Below are positions 54,296 through 63,381 of a stretch of 64,000 bases of DNA, in pieces (position 1 is the stretch's first letter; each line of letters starts with the position of its first letter). The position numbers and the translations under genes are program-made. Below the pieces are notes generated by a model. The model did no database searches. It worked only from the letters and a program-made list of their open reading frames with translations, and was not told where the DNA came from. The DNA comes from Clostridium tertium (GTDB lineage Bacteria > Bacillota > Clostridia > Clostridiales > Clostridiaceae): positions 1-64,000 of the forward strand of contig NZ_JAGGJY010000015.1 of NCBI RefSeq assembly GCF_017873245.1, given 5' to 3'.

Positions 54296-56686
54296 ATGAA
54301 AAAGTCTCTTAAACTTTGTTCCATAATTCTTTTAACTATACTCTACTCACTTGCACACATTAGCTATTATCCTAAGGCATTTTCAGAATTGAATCTAAAA
54401 GAAAACTCTGCAAATAATAATACTTTACCTCATCACTTTCGAATGATTTCTGCTGAAACTAATCTAGCAAAAAATCAAGATATTAACTTAAAAGGGCTAG
54501 ACAAGTTGAATATTTCTGGAAGTGGTCAATTTTCTGAATCTGGCCTTTCTTTAATAAAAAATTCTATACCAAATAAATTTTCTATAATAGATGTTGATTT
54601 AAGACAAGAATCTCATGGATTTATAAATGGAATAGCTGTAAGTTGGGAAAACTCAAATAATAGTGCTAATAAAGGTTTAAGTTTACCCGAAGTCTTATCC
54701 ATTGAAAATAAACTTTTAGAATCTATTAAGATCGGTACTCCTATAACTTTTTATAATACTAAAGATACTGTAATTCCTGAATCTGTTCAAAACGAAGAAG
54801 AACTTGCTAAATCAAAAGGAATGCAATATATTCGTATTCCTGTAACAGATGGCAATTTACCAACAGATGACATGGTAAAATATTTCATTGATTTTGTTAG
54901 TAAGTTACCTAATGATACTTGGCTTCACTTTCATTGCAAAGAAGGAATAGGCAGAACTACTACATTTATGATAATGTACGATATTATGAAAAATTATAAA
55001 GACGTAAGCTTGGATGATATTATTAAACGCCAAGTAGTATTATCAACAATAAGTGATAAAAGTGCTCAAGATTTTTATACTGGAAATCATTTTAAGTTTT
55101 TAAGTGATTTTTATAATAGTTATACAGCTAAAAATACTTATTCTATGAATTATCAAAATTCTATCAATAGCTTAAATGATTATTACATTAAAAATTGCAT
55201 TTTACCTAAATATTTATATGTAATTTCTGATACTGATATGAACAAAGAAGAGCAGACTATGATTTCTGCTCTTCAAGGCATTATATCGAGTAAATCTGAC
55301 TTTCAAATTTATATCCTTCCTTCTAATCAACCTGATTACAAACTGTGGCTAGATGACTTAAATAAAAATTATAATATTAGCTATGAAAATATATCAGACC
55401 CTTGGAAGCTATTAAATATCTTTAAACATAATATCAATGGTTACATATTATATAGCAATTCAAATCCTTACTCTATCAATAACGCCTGCTCTCTTGCATC
55501 ACTAAAAAATTCCCTACCTATTGATGAATCCCTAGAATCTAAAGTTAAAAATTACGAAATAACTAATCTAATTAAAGATTGTAGAAATACAGATAAACAC
55601 TGGGCCTATAAAAGTTTATGGAATTCAGGATTAAATCATACTACAGTTATAGAGCTATCTCCCGAAAAATCAATGGCTTTAAGAGACTATGCAATAATGT
55701 CAAAATCACTTATATTCTATGAATATGATATAAATGATTTTTCATTAAGAAAGGATATATTCAGCTCTATGGATGATATTGCTCGTTGCCTAGGATGGGG
55801 CCCTGATGAGTTTAATAATGTAAGTATAGCTTCAAAATATGGCGTAGATACCATCGCTGCAGATTGGTCCTATAATTTATCCGTATTGAGTTCATTTCCT
55901 ATTAATGTACAAACTCAAAAGCACCGCAATGACGTTCCAGCTGAAGATAATATCCATTATGTGACCTTCATTATGTCTGATGGGGATAATCAGCAATGGC
56001 TACTAGGAAGCAATTATAGTTCAGAAAAATGGTATGGCTCTAAAAATAGAGGAAACTTTAATTTAGGTTGGACATTAAGCCCATCTCTTTATTATTTAGC
56101 ACCTACAGTATTTAACAAATACTATGAAAGTGCAAGCTCATCGAAGTATTCTGATTACTACATTGTTTCTCCTTCTGGAAATGGCTATATATATCCTAGT
56201 AAATTTCCAAAAACTAAATTGGATAGCTATACACAGAGATTAAATAACTATATTAAGGAAGTTGATCAAAAATATGTATTAATAATCGATGATAATGCTT
56301 TATACGATAATTCTTTATGGGACAAATATACTTCCTGTCCAAACATAGAAGGTCTATTTTATCTTGATTATAAAAAAAATAATAATTACGAAGGTAAAAT
56401 AGTTTGGTCCAACGACAAACCTATAGTATCTTGTCGTGATTTACTTTGGAACAACCTAGAAGATGAAGAAGAACTAATTAAAAATATTAATTCTAGAGTT
56501 GAATTGGGTTATACAAATATTAAAACCCCAGAATCATATACCTTTGTTTATGTTCATGTATGGAGTAAAACTATGGATAATGTTCAACATGTAGTTGATA
56601 AATTAAATAACAATCCTCAAGTTAGAATTGTTATTCCTGATATTTTTATGAAATTGATTAAAAATAATATACCTGCTACTTATTGA
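54296..56686 (+). CDS. Secreted PTP-like phytase fused to a GxGYxYP-family domain
   Basis: The 796-residue exported protein has a signal peptide at about 1-25. Residues 60-275 are a PTP-like inositol phosphatase: DLRQESHGFINGIAVSW, general-acid loop VTDGN (Asp185) and the P-loop HCKEGIGRTTTFM with nucleophile Cys214 and Arg220. Such enzymes remove phosphates from phytate. Residues 300-410 resemble the GxGYxYP N-terminal domain (SALQGIISSKSDFQIYI), and 420-796 the GxGYxYP domain with the name motif GNGYIYP at about 628-634 and IMSDGDNQQ. GxGYxYP proteins are putative glycoside hydrolases. The start is the ATG after GAGGTG, five codons in from a longer frame. No anchor is visible, so it is probably secreted. 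Confidence 0.85.
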   Translation: MKKSLKLCSIILLTILYSLAHISYYPKAFSELNLKENSANNNTLPHHFRMISAETNLAKNQDINLKGLDKLNISGSGQFSESGLSLIKNSIPNKFSIIDVDLRQESHGFINGIAVSWENSNNSANKGLSLPEVLSIENKLLESIKIGTPITFYNTKDTVIPESVQNEEELAKSKGMQYIRIPVTDGNLPTDDMVKYFIDFVSKLPNDTWLHFHCKEGIGRTTTFMIMYDIMKNYKDVSLDDIIKRQVVLSTISDKSAQDFYTGNHFKFLSDFYNSYTAKNTYSMNYQNSINSLNDYYIKNCILPKYLYVISDTDMNKEEQTMISALQGIISSKSDFQIYILPSNQPDYKLWLDDLNKNYNISYENISDPWKLLNIFKHNINGYILYSNSNPYSINNACSLASLKNSLPIDESLESKVKNYEITNLIKDCRNTDKHWAYKSLWNSGLNHTTVIELSPEKSMALRDYAIMSKSLIFYEYDINDFSLRKDIFSSMDDIARCLGWGPDEFNNVSIASKYGVDTIAADWSYNLSVLSSFPINVQTQKHRNDVPAEDNIHYVTFIMSDGDNQQWLLGSNYSSEKWYGSKNRGNFNLGWTLSPSLYYLAPTVFNKYYESASSSKYSDYYIVSPSGNGYIYPSKFPKTKLDSYTQRLNNYIKEVDQKYVLIIDDNALYDNSLWDKYTSCPNIEGLFYLDYKKNNNYEGKIVWSNDKPIVSCRDLLWNNLEDEEELIKNINSRVELGYTNIKTPESYTFVYVHVWSKTMDNVQHVVDKLNNNPQVRIVIPDIFMKLIKNNIPATY

Positions 56687-56857
56687 TAAATTTATTTTTT
56701 AAAGATAATTTAATTAAATCTATAAATCATGATACTATTTCACTATTATCTCACTTAAATTCAAAATTATATTTTTTATATAATCTTCTAGAATTTTAAA
56801 GGACATAACGAAACGCGCCCCCCTTTTAAGCCATTGATTCTACTAGCTTACACGGCA

Positions 56858-56889
56858 AAAGCCGTATCTATTAACATAGCTACGGCTTT
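56858..56889 (-). terminator. Hairpin, likely terminator after the MerR gene
   Basis: AAAGCCGTATCTA (56858-56870) pairs with TAGCTACGGCTTT (56877-56889), one mismatch. An overlapping ACGGCAAAAGCCGT hairpin (56852-56865) is also present. The U-tract is weak. The rest of 56690-56935 contains only a short GCGCCCCCC run. Confidence 0.5.
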
Positions 56890-56935
56890 AAACTTCTATT
56901 TATATATTGAATTAACTTTACAATATTAATACTAA

Positions 56936-57694
56936 TTATCTTGCATACTTCACAATAATATCCCTTAGTGTAGCAACTACTTCCTTACCAGCTCTATCAT
57001 TATAGTATTTTGCAAATCTTTCATCTGCTACATACATTTCTGCTAATCCAATATGAGCTTCTTTTGAATAACTAGGCCATGAAAAACTTAGCCAAGCTTT
57101 GTGTTTTTCGTAAACACCCTTAGCTTTTTCCGAATCTAAATCTCCTGAATTGAAAACCTCAATTAAATCTTCAAACATATCATTTTCTATACTTTGCATT
57201 TTTTTAAAATCTTGTTCAGTCATATTCATAAACTTTTTGTTAGATTCTTCTACAGTCTCTGAACCATATTTTTCTCTAATTTCTTTTCCATATTTAGCTT
57301 CATTTTCTTGTAATTTTTGCTTTTTAAAGCCTTCAAACTTCTCCTTATTTGACATATCTATCTCTCCTTTATTATATTCTAATGTCTTTTCTACAATTAA
57401 AATCAATTGATCAAGTTGATTCCGTCTAGAAATAAGTCTTTGGCGATGTTCAATTAAAGATTGGCAAATATCAAAATTAGGATTAGATATTATATCCTGT
57501 ATATCTTCCAGCTTCATATCTAACGATCTATACAGTAATATCTGTTGCAATAAATCTACTTCTTTTTGACCATAAATACGATATCCTGAAGAATTAACTC
57601 TACAAGGTTTTAGTAAACCTATTTCATCATAATATCTAAGAGTTCTAGTACTTACGCCTGCTAATTCAGCTAGCTTTTTAATTGTATATTCCAT
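56936..57694 (-). CDS. MerR family regulator with TipA-type ligand domain
   Basis: The 252-residue regulator has an N-terminal MerR HTH (about 1-70: TIKKLAELAGVSTRTLRYYD, EIGLLKP, YRIYGQKEVDLLQQI), a dimer helix and a C-terminal TipAS domain (about 135-250, KHKAWLSFSWPSYSKEAHIG). TipA-type proteins sense thiopeptides or other multidrug ligands. The ATG at 57694 follows AGGAGG. The promoter has the 19-bp spacer used by MerR proteins (57717-57747), so it likely controls itself. Confidence 0.9.
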   Translation of the reverse strand: MEYTIKKLAELAGVSTRTLRYYDEIGLLKPCRVNSSGYRIYGQKEVDLLQQILLYRSLDMKLEDIQDIISNPNFDICQSLIEHRQRLISRRNQLDQLILIVEKTLEYNKGEIDMSNKEKFEGFKKQKLQENEAKYGKEIREKYGSETVEESNKKFMNMTEQDFKKMQSIENDMFEDLIEVFNSGDLDSEKAKGVYEKHKAWLSFSWPSYSKEAHIGLAEMYVADERFAKYYNDRAGKEVVATLRDIIVKYAR

Positions 57695-57716
57695 CTCATT
57701 ACCTCCTGACAACTTA

Positions 57717-57747
57717 ATGATAAATGATTACGTTGCGTTAATGTCAA
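57717..57747 (-). promoter_or_regulatory. MerR-type promoter with 19-bp spacer
   Basis: On the minus strand TTGACA (57742-57747) and TATCAT (57717-57722) are separated by exactly 19 bp, the long spacer that MerR regulators twist into register. The spacer contains AACGCAACG repeats. Confidence 0.6.
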
Positions 57748-57946
57748 TAAAAATATTATATTTTTTATTTTGTAATCTTAAGCATAAAAAAGCTTAAACT
57801 ATATAGTATTAATTTTCACAAAAATATTAAGTTTATTAAGCTTTTATAGTATTTGAATATAACTTTTTATAATGCTAGAATTTATTTAACCGATAAGTAT
57901 TATTTATTAATATTTATTATTAACATTTTTAGGAAGGTGAATTAAT

Positions 57947-58384
57947 ATGTTAGATCAAAAAACAATTGATATAATTAAAAGTACAGTACCAGTATTAAAA
58001 ACTCATGGAGTTGAAATAACAACAACTTTTTATAAAAATATGTTTGAAAAAAATCCTGAAATCAAACCATTATTCAATATGGATAGACAAGAGTCAGGTG
58101 AACAGCCTAAGGCATTAGCTATGGCTATCTTATCATCAGCGCAAAATATAGACAACTTACCAGCAATTATGCCTGTAGTAAATAGAATTGCAGAAATTCA
58201 CTGTAATGCAGGCGTTAAAGAAGAACATTATCCAATAATAGGAAGCAACTTATTATTTGCAATTAAACAAGTTTTAGGAGATGCTGCAACAGATGAAATT
58301 ATGGATGCTTGGGAAAAAACTTATGGAGTTCTAGCAGGTATCTTTATAGATGTAGAAAAGAAAATTTATCTTTCAAGACAATAA
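57947..58384 (+). CDS. Single-domain globin (bacterial hemoglobin type)
   Basis: The 145-residue heme protein aligns with the globin part of flavohemoglobins. CD1 Phe43, B10 Tyr29, Gln53 near the distal E7 place, and proximal F8 His85 (in [10 protein letters not shown]) are visible. No FAD/NAD reductase domain follows. In an anaerobe it probably binds O2 or NO for detoxification. AGGAAGG precedes the ATG. Monocistronic, with a perfect terminator. Confidence 0.92.
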   Translation: MLDQKTIDIIKSTVPVLKTHGVEITTTFYKNMFEKNPEIKPLFNMDRQESGEQPKALAMAILSSAQNIDNLPAIMPVVNRIAEIHCNAGVKEEHYPIIGSNLLFAIKQVLGDAATDEIMDAWEKTYGVLAGIFIDVEKKIYLSRQ

Positions 58385-58421
58385 CTTACTCATTTACTTA
58401 TTTATTATATATTTATATTAT

Positions 58422-58457
58422 GATAAAAGGATTATGGTAGTCCATAATCCTTTTATC
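58422..58457. terminator. Terminator after the globin gene
   Basis: This is a perfect 16-bp stem GATAAAAGGATTATGG with CCATAATCCTTTTATC and a 4-nt loop, also usable by the converging lipoprotein gene. Confidence 0.85.
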
Positions 58458-58487
58458 TAATTTACTATATAATCCAAGATTAATATA

Positions 58488-59168
58488 CTACCACTCTCTA
58501 CCTGGATCATCATCCATACTATTAACAGTTCCATGAGGATATAAAACTGAATAGTGATCTAAAACTTCCTTTTCATTTTTACTATATGAAAAAACAAATA
58601 ATAATTTGAAATCATAATTTATCTCATATCCAATTATTCTTTCATTCAACTCTGTTTTAACTTCATATTGTGGTTCTCCAAAATATGATATTATATCTTG
58701 TAAATTTAAATCTTTTAATGATTTATCAAAAGATCTTAATTCAAATATTTGATCTCCTTTATTACATCCAAATGCTAAATTTTTACTTTCAAAAGTATAA
58801 TAAAGTCCTTTAGCTTCAGCTATATAGTTTGAAGTATCTTCCTTGCCATAAGCATTATTAACTTCATCAATAATACCATCTTTTGCTTTAAATTCACTAT
58901 TTATAACCATTCCACTTTTAGACTTGTCTTTTATATTATTCAATAGGTCACCCTTATAGTTATCTACATTTTCAGTATTAGTTTCACCTAAGTTATCTGT
59001 ACTCTTAGGTTGAGCCTCTTTAGATGAGTCTTTGCTTGTATCTTTGTCAATCTCTATAGACTCACTGCTATTACTTTTATTATCATTAGATGACTTATTA
59101 TATCCACATGCTGTAAGCGAAATCATAAAAGTTGCTATTATAGTAATAATTAGTACTTTCTTCTTCAT
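58488..59168 (-). CDS. Lipoprotein with DUF4309-like domain
   Basis: The 226-residue lipoprotein has the lipobox SLTAC with Cys21, a Ser/Asp/Asn-rich linker (about 22-75) and a C-terminal DUF4309 (YjgB)-like domain (about 85-215: ISYFGEPQYEVKTELNERII, a short wG.P-type repeat). DUF4309 function is unknown. GGAGTAAATAG precedes the ATG. Monocistronic. Confidence 0.6.
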   Translation of the reverse strand: MKKKVLIITIIATFMISLTACGYNKSSNDNKSNSSESIEIDKDTSKDSSKEAQPKSTDNLGETNTENVDNYKGDLLNNIKDKSKSGMVINSEFKAKDGIIDEVNNAYGKEDTSNYIAEAKGLYYTFESKNLAFGCNKGDQIFELRSFDKSLKDLNLQDIISYFGEPQYEVKTELNERIIGYEINYDFKLLFVFSYSKNEKEVLDHYSVLYPHGTVNSMDDDPGREW

Positions 59169-59572
59169 TCTATTTACTCCTTATTAAATCATTATCTATT
59201 ATATTATACTTATTTTTAATATATATTTTCATTTCTATGTAAAACTTAATATTAATGCTATAATTATTCACTTAAGCTATCACTTGCAAAATTCACTATA
59301 TTATCATTCCCTCTATTCTTTATCGTCTTAAAATTAAACATATAAACTATTAAAAATTCCATATAATATTCAAATAACTTCCTATTCCGAGCATTTTATG
59401 CCTATAAAACACAGTATAAATATGACTTTTTATATAACAAAAATGTTCAATTTATAAAGTGTTATATACATCCTAAATTTTAAATGCTATAATAATAATC
59501 CATTTATTGATACATACTATTATTTGTAGGTGCTAATAAATGAATTATTATGGAAAGTGTCAGGTGAAATTT
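59169..59572. other. Gene-free stretch upstream of cdd
   Basis: The stretch is about 400 bp of AT-rich DNA between divergent genes. No hairpin with U-tract, riboswitch core or small ORF with ribosome site was seen. Confidence 0.5.
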
Positions 59573-59992
59573 ATGATTGATGCAAAATTATTAGTTGAAA
59601 AGGCTTATGAAGCTCAAAAATTTGCTTATACTCCTTACTCTAACTTTAATGTTGGTGCTGCATTACTTGGTACAAACGGTAAAATATATTTAGGTTGTAA
59701 TATAGAAAATGCGGCTTTTACTCCAACAAACTGTGCTGAAAGAACTGCTTTTTTTAAAGCTGTATCTGAAGGACAACATGAATTTCAAGCAATTGCTATA
59801 GTAGGTAATATGGCAGATGCTGAAGAAACTGAATACTGTGCTCCTTGTGGAGTATGTAGACAAGTAATTGCAGAATTTTGTGATCCAAAAACTTTTAAAA
59901 TCTATCTTGCTAAAAATAAAGATGAATTTAAAGAATATACATTAGAAGAACTTTTACCTTTAGGCTTTACTGGAAAAGACTTAAATAAATAA
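59573..59992 (+). CDS. cdd: Cytidine deaminase
   Basis: This zinc enzyme deaminates cytidine and deoxycytidine for salvage. The 139-residue protein has the zinc/catalytic motif NCAERTAFFKA and second motif PCGVCRQVIAEF, and the substrate-site YSNFNVGAALLG. The ATG at 59573 follows AGGTG; 11 codons upstream in frame have no ribosome site. It ends with a strong terminator. Confidence 0.94.
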   Translation: MIDAKLLVEKAYEAQKFAYTPYSNFNVGAALLGTNGKIYLGCNIENAAFTPTNCAERTAFFKAVSEGQHEFQAIAIVGNMADAEETEYCAPCGVCRQVIAEFCDPKTFKIYLAKNKDEFKEYTLEELLPLGFTGKDLNK

Positions 59993-60020
59993 ATCATTTG
60001 ATTAATTTCTATTAAATAAG

Positions 60021-60057
60021 ATTAAGCCATAAACTATAAAATAGTTTATGGCTTAAT
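60021..60057. terminator. Terminator after cdd
   Basis: This is a perfect 16-bp stem ATTAAGCCATAAACTA with TAGTTTATGGCTTAAT and a 5-nt loop. Confidence 0.85.
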
Positions 60058-60058
60058 A

Positions 60059-60175
60059 TCATTTAGACTTTTCTTTTAAGATTATTCTATCTATACTCTT
60101 TTTTGATAAGAAATATTTTTCAGCAAGATCCTTAATGCAATAGCCTTGCTATGCATTATTAGCAGGTGTTGTCAT
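60059..60175 (-). pseudogene. Remnant of a small HTH protein (CD3324-like)
   Basis: After GGGAGG and ATG the frame reads MTTPANNA, a TAG stop, then QGYCIKDLAEKYFLSKKSID ending RIILKEKSK. The second part is a good match to the C-terminal helix-turn-helix of small CD3324/Mor-like regulators. The middle of the gene is missing and the stop is in frame, so this is a remnant. The family name is from memory of its ending and is not certain. Confidence 0.5.
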
Positions 60176-60222
60176 AAAAATCCTCCCGTTTATACCACTA
60201 TATTTATTATTTTACTTTTTAA

Positions 60223-60969
60223 TTATTTAAAATTAAAATTATTAATAAAATTGACCATATTATCTTTATTTTCTTTTAACTGTTTTACTCTATTTACGTT
60301 AGCCCCTGAAGGATGTGGAAAATCCTTTAGTATTTGTTCCTCTTTTATAAGTCCCTTATTTTCTAGGCAAAGTAAGACTTCTTCTACCGCCCTTCCTAAT
60401 GGTATTAATAAAATCTCTTCATGATTGTCTAAACTATTAAATTCATCAATAAAATTTTCATAAATATACTTCCTTAAAAATTCACTCTTTATTAATTTAG
60501 GAGTATGACCAGAATAATTTTGCTTTTTCACAAAAACAGGATAAGGAATTAAAGAAATTGTATGTAATAAATAATCCTTTTTATTAAATAATTCACTACA
60601 ACTATCTATATTTAAAGCCTTATTTAAGGTTATTTCATCTAACATACTTATTATATTTTTTCTTATTACTCCACTAAACCTTCCTGCCACCTTACACTTA
60701 TATTGAATTTTTTTAATATCACTCCCTAACTCAAATTCCTTTCTAGCTGTTGCAATTGCTGTACTCATTTGTTGAAATCCTGGAGTTATTCCAATAATAA
60801 ATATCTTTGCCCTTGGATTTAAATACTCATTATGTGGTGCATAATATATCTCTATGCTATTTTCACTATCTACTAAAAATTCTTTAATTAATAACTCTTC
60901 TTTAGTGTATTTATCTTTTAATGGTAACTTCATTATTTTTTCTTTATATTCATATAAGTTCTCTTTCAT
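60223..60969 (-). CDS. Uracil-DNA glycosylase superfamily-like protein
   Basis: The 248-residue protein has the UDG-superfamily pattern: an early GITPG motif (in FIIGITPGFQQM, variant of GxDP) and a late PHPSGAN (variant of HPSPL/HPSGxN). It lacks the Fe-S cysteines of family 4/5. It may excise damaged bases or act as an uncharacterised relative. The ATG at 60969 follows TAGGAGA. Confidence 0.72.
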   Translation of the reverse strand: MKENLYEYKEKIMKLPLKDKYTKEELLIKEFLVDSENSIEIYYAPHNEYLNPRAKIFIIGITPGFQQMSTAIATARKEFELGSDIKKIQYKCKVAGRFSGVIRKNIISMLDEITLNKALNIDSCSELFNKKDYLLHTISLIPYPVFVKKQNYSGHTPKLIKSEFLRKYIYENFIDEFNSLDNHEEILLIPLGRAVEEVLLCLENKGLIKEEQILKDFPHPSGANVNRVKQLKENKDNMVNFINNFNFK

Positions 60970-61205
60970 ATATTTTCTCCTAATCAAAATTCTTTTATAA
61001 ATATATATTTACTCAATTCTTGAGCTTTTCTAAAATATATACTTATTATATATGTTTATCTTGATTCACTATTTATATCAACTATTTCTTATAATTATTT
61101 ACAGCTATACTTACAATATACAATCTAACCTCACAATAATTATTATTAATCCTAGATTTATCTATCAGTTATAATTAATATTATTCTTACTCTGCTATAT
61201 ATAGT

Positions 61206-61237
61206 GTAGTTACTACAATTTCTAATCAAGTAACTAC
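61206..61237. repeat. Fourth 32-nt GTAGTTAC/GTAACTAC unit
   Basis: It opens with GTAGTTAC and closes with GTAACTAC over exactly 32 nt, the same form as the three at 32164-32301, nearly 29 kb away. The middle differs in sequence. The surrounding 60970-61390 holds no gene. Confidence 0.65.
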
Positions 61238-61394
61238 AACTAAAAACATCGCTACTCAGATTATTTAATTTATTTTCATATGTGTATTCATCATACTCAA
61301 ACTTCTCTTTGTTCATTATCTTGCAATATAAAATACTACTTTTCTATATTAAATTTTATCATTTAAAATTATTTAATAAAATTCCTTCACTCCC

Positions 61395-61425
61395 TTGATT
61401 TAAAGTTAAGTTTAAGTGTTAATCC
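61395..61425 (+). promoter_or_regulatory. MerR-type promoter in the decay zone
   Basis: TTGATT (61395-61400), a 19-bp spacer TAAAGTTAAGTTTAAGTGT and TAATCC follow the MerR promoter plan, with the dyad TTAAAGTTAAGTTTAA in the spacer. It resembles promoters of MerR-controlled aldehyde/oxidoreductase genes of Firmicutes. Its present downstream gene is a remnant. Confidence 0.5.
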
Positions 61426-61489
61426 TTTTATATTGAAAAGTAAAATATTAGTCACTATAATTTATATCATAGAGAGGTATATATAATAT

Positions 61490-61600
61490 GTTGATACAGA
61501 TAAAATGGGAGCCTTAGGTCTTTGTAAAAGTGGTTTCTATTCAATTAAAGCTGCTCAAATAGAAAACAATAAAGCTCTAAAAATAATTAGTCTAACATAA
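61490..61600 (+). pseudogene. Remnant of an alpha/beta hydrolase
   Basis: The frame VDTDKMGALGLCKSGFYSIK then AAQIENNKALKIISLT matches the nucleophile-elbow region of dienelactone-hydrolase-like proteins (typically RIGALGICGSGGYALNAA), with the elbow changed to GLCKSG. Both ends of the gene are missing and a stop closes it. Confidence 0.6.
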
Positions 61601-61721
61601 TATAGAATAAACTTTATTAAATATCAAATTCATCCACTAAAGAGAAGTGACATATTCTGTGCTCTTTATGCAGCAGTATGTGTTTTTATTATTATAATTA
61701 ATAAAGGAGAGAATTGAAGAT

Positions 61722-62543
61722 ATGTCATCTAATAGAATAGATTTACTTGTTACCTTTGATAAAAATTATATTCCACCGTTTCAGACGATGCTGAAATCGC
61801 TAGTGTTAAATAATCCAAGAGAAACATTTCATATTTGGTTACTGCACAGCGAGATTCCACTGGAGATGCTACAGGAAGTTGAAGAATATTGTGCAAAGCA
61901 AGGGGCGGCTATGACATCTATAAATGTAGAACGCTCCGTGTTTAAAAATGCTCCTGTTTCAAAGAGATATCCACAAGAAATGTATTATCGCCTACTAGCT
62001 CCGCTTATTCTTCCGAAATCAATAAAGAAAATTCTTTATCTTGATCCGGATATCCTTATTATTAATTCAATCCGCCCTTTATGGGAAACTGAACTTGGAA
62101 ACTACATATTTGCCGCTGCATCCCATGTAGGGGTTACCGGAGTTATAAATGATATTAATCGTGTCCGATTAAGAGTAGATCATGATTACTACAATTCCGG
62201 TGTTATGCTTATGGATTTAACAAAGGCACGTTCCATTGTTAATGTAGAAGAAATTTTTCAATGCGTAAGAGAGCATAAGGAAGAGCTTTTACTTCCAGAC
62301 CAAGATATCTTTAATTATTTGTATGGAAAACAAACTCTTCCTTTAGATGATGCTATCTGGAATTATGATGCTCGAAAGTATTCTAATTATCTTCTAAGAA
62401 GTGGCGGTAATTATGATATGGATTGGATTACTAGAAATACAGTAGTACTTCATTTCTGCGGTAAGAGTAAACCTTGGAAGCACTCTCAAAATAATCGATT
62501 TGCAATGCTATATAAACATTATATGCAGATTTCCATTAGATAA
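61722..62543 (+). CDS. Glycosyltransferase family 8 protein
   Basis: The 273-residue GT8 retaining glycosyltransferase uses a nucleotide sugar to modify a lipooligosaccharide, teichoic-type or other acceptor. The metal-binding DxD is in LYLDPDILI, with YYRLLAPLILP before it and DQDIFNYL and HFCGKSKPWK near the end. Base composition is visibly less AT-rich than the surroundings (for example GCAAGGGGCGGC), suggesting transfer. AAAGGAGAG precedes the ATG. It lies between gene remnants. Confidence 0.9.
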   Translation: MSSNRIDLLVTFDKNYIPPFQTMLKSLVLNNPRETFHIWLLHSEIPLEMLQEVEEYCAKQGAAMTSINVERSVFKNAPVSKRYPQEMYYRLLAPLILPKSIKKILYLDPDILIINSIRPLWETELGNYIFAAASHVGVTGVINDINRVRLRVDHDYYNSGVMLMDLTKARSIVNVEEIFQCVREHKEELLLPDQDIFNYLYGKQTLPLDDAIWNYDARKYSNYLLRSGGNYDMDWITRNTVVLHFCGKSKPWKHSQNNRFAMLYKHYMQISIR

Positions 62544-62601
62544 AAATAAAGATCATAACAATAAAATGTTATTTTTTACCCAATACTTATTAATTTAAAA
62601 A

Positions 62602-62805
62602 AATTTTTATTCAACAAACGCTTGTATTTCTTGCGGAAAATGTGAAAATGTTTATCCACTAGGAAACATTCATCTTGAAAATAGAAAGCCAAATTGGGGA
62701 AACAATTTTAACCATTGCATGGCATGCATTTGTCGATGTCAAAAAGAGGCTATTGAATATGGTAAAAATACTAATGGCAGAGTAAGATATATTTGCCCAA
62801 AATAA
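62602..62805 (+). pseudogene. C-terminal remnant of an EFR1-type flavodoxin/ferredoxin
   Basis: The open frame carries CISCGKCENVYPLGNIHLEN and then CMACICRCQKEAIEYGK, the two Fe-S halves of EFR1-type proteins (one Cys changed to Tyr, VYP for VCP). It lacks the flavodoxin part and any start, and ends with TAA at 62803-62805. Confidence 0.6.
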
Positions 62806-62889
62806 ATATATCTTTCAAGCTCATTTAAAAATTGTTTTTTTAGAATATATTTAAATGTGATTTTTAAATATTAAGTTACCTATTAAAAT

Positions 62890-62931
62890 AAGGGCTAGTT
62901 GAATTGCGTATTAAAATTAAAACTAGCCTTT
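62890..62931. terminator. Hairpin after the EFR1 remnant
   Basis: AAGGGCTAGTT (62890-62900) pairs with AACTAGCCTTT (62921-62931) with one mismatch and a T-run, a likely terminator left from the lost gene. Confidence 0.55.
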
Positions 62932-63012
62932 TACTATGATATTAATTGCTTAAACAGAAATATTAAGCTAATATTATTGCATTTAATTTATTGTTAGAAT
63001 TCCACTGGTTTA

Positions 63013-63162
63013 TTACTTTTTTCTTGAATCATCTTTGCTAATATGCTGTACTCCAGTAAATATAAAATTTATAAGCTCAGTTAGTGTTTCTTACTGAGAC
63101 TCCTTTGAATCAAGATAATAATAATTTTTTCTTCCTTCTCTACTTACATTAACAATTTCAGC
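63013..63162 (-). pseudogene. Remnant of an ArsR-type winged-helix regulator
   Basis: The frame AEIVNVSREGRKNYYYLDSK, then one in-frame stop, then ETLTELINFIFTGVQHI, matches the wing and last helix of ArsR-like regulators (V.REGR.YYYLDS). The DNA-binding half is missing. Confidence 0.45.
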
Positions 63163-63168
63163 TTATTT

Positions 63169-63381
63169 TTATGTAGTACGTCTATATTTTACATCCGGAT
63201 ATACAATTACTAATTTTGTAACTACATGGCCATTAGATATTAAATTTTAAAGCTTTCGTAATTTTGGTGAGTACTTTACTACCTCTGAGAAAAATCCACT
63301 ATATAGTACACCTAGTCCAAAAGACTCTGCCATTAGTGACATATTTAATGCTGAAAGTGACGCATTAATTTCATTTTTTGA
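63169..63381 (-). pseudogene. C-terminal remnant of a nitroreductase
   Basis: The frame reads ASLSALNMSLMAESFGLGVL, YSGFFSEVVKYSPKLRKL, a TAA stop, then NGHVVTKLVIVYPDVKYRRT, the C-terminal third of FMN nitroreductases (typically GLGVCYSGFF and VIGYPDVKYRRT). The front is missing and an internal stop is present. Confidence 0.65.
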
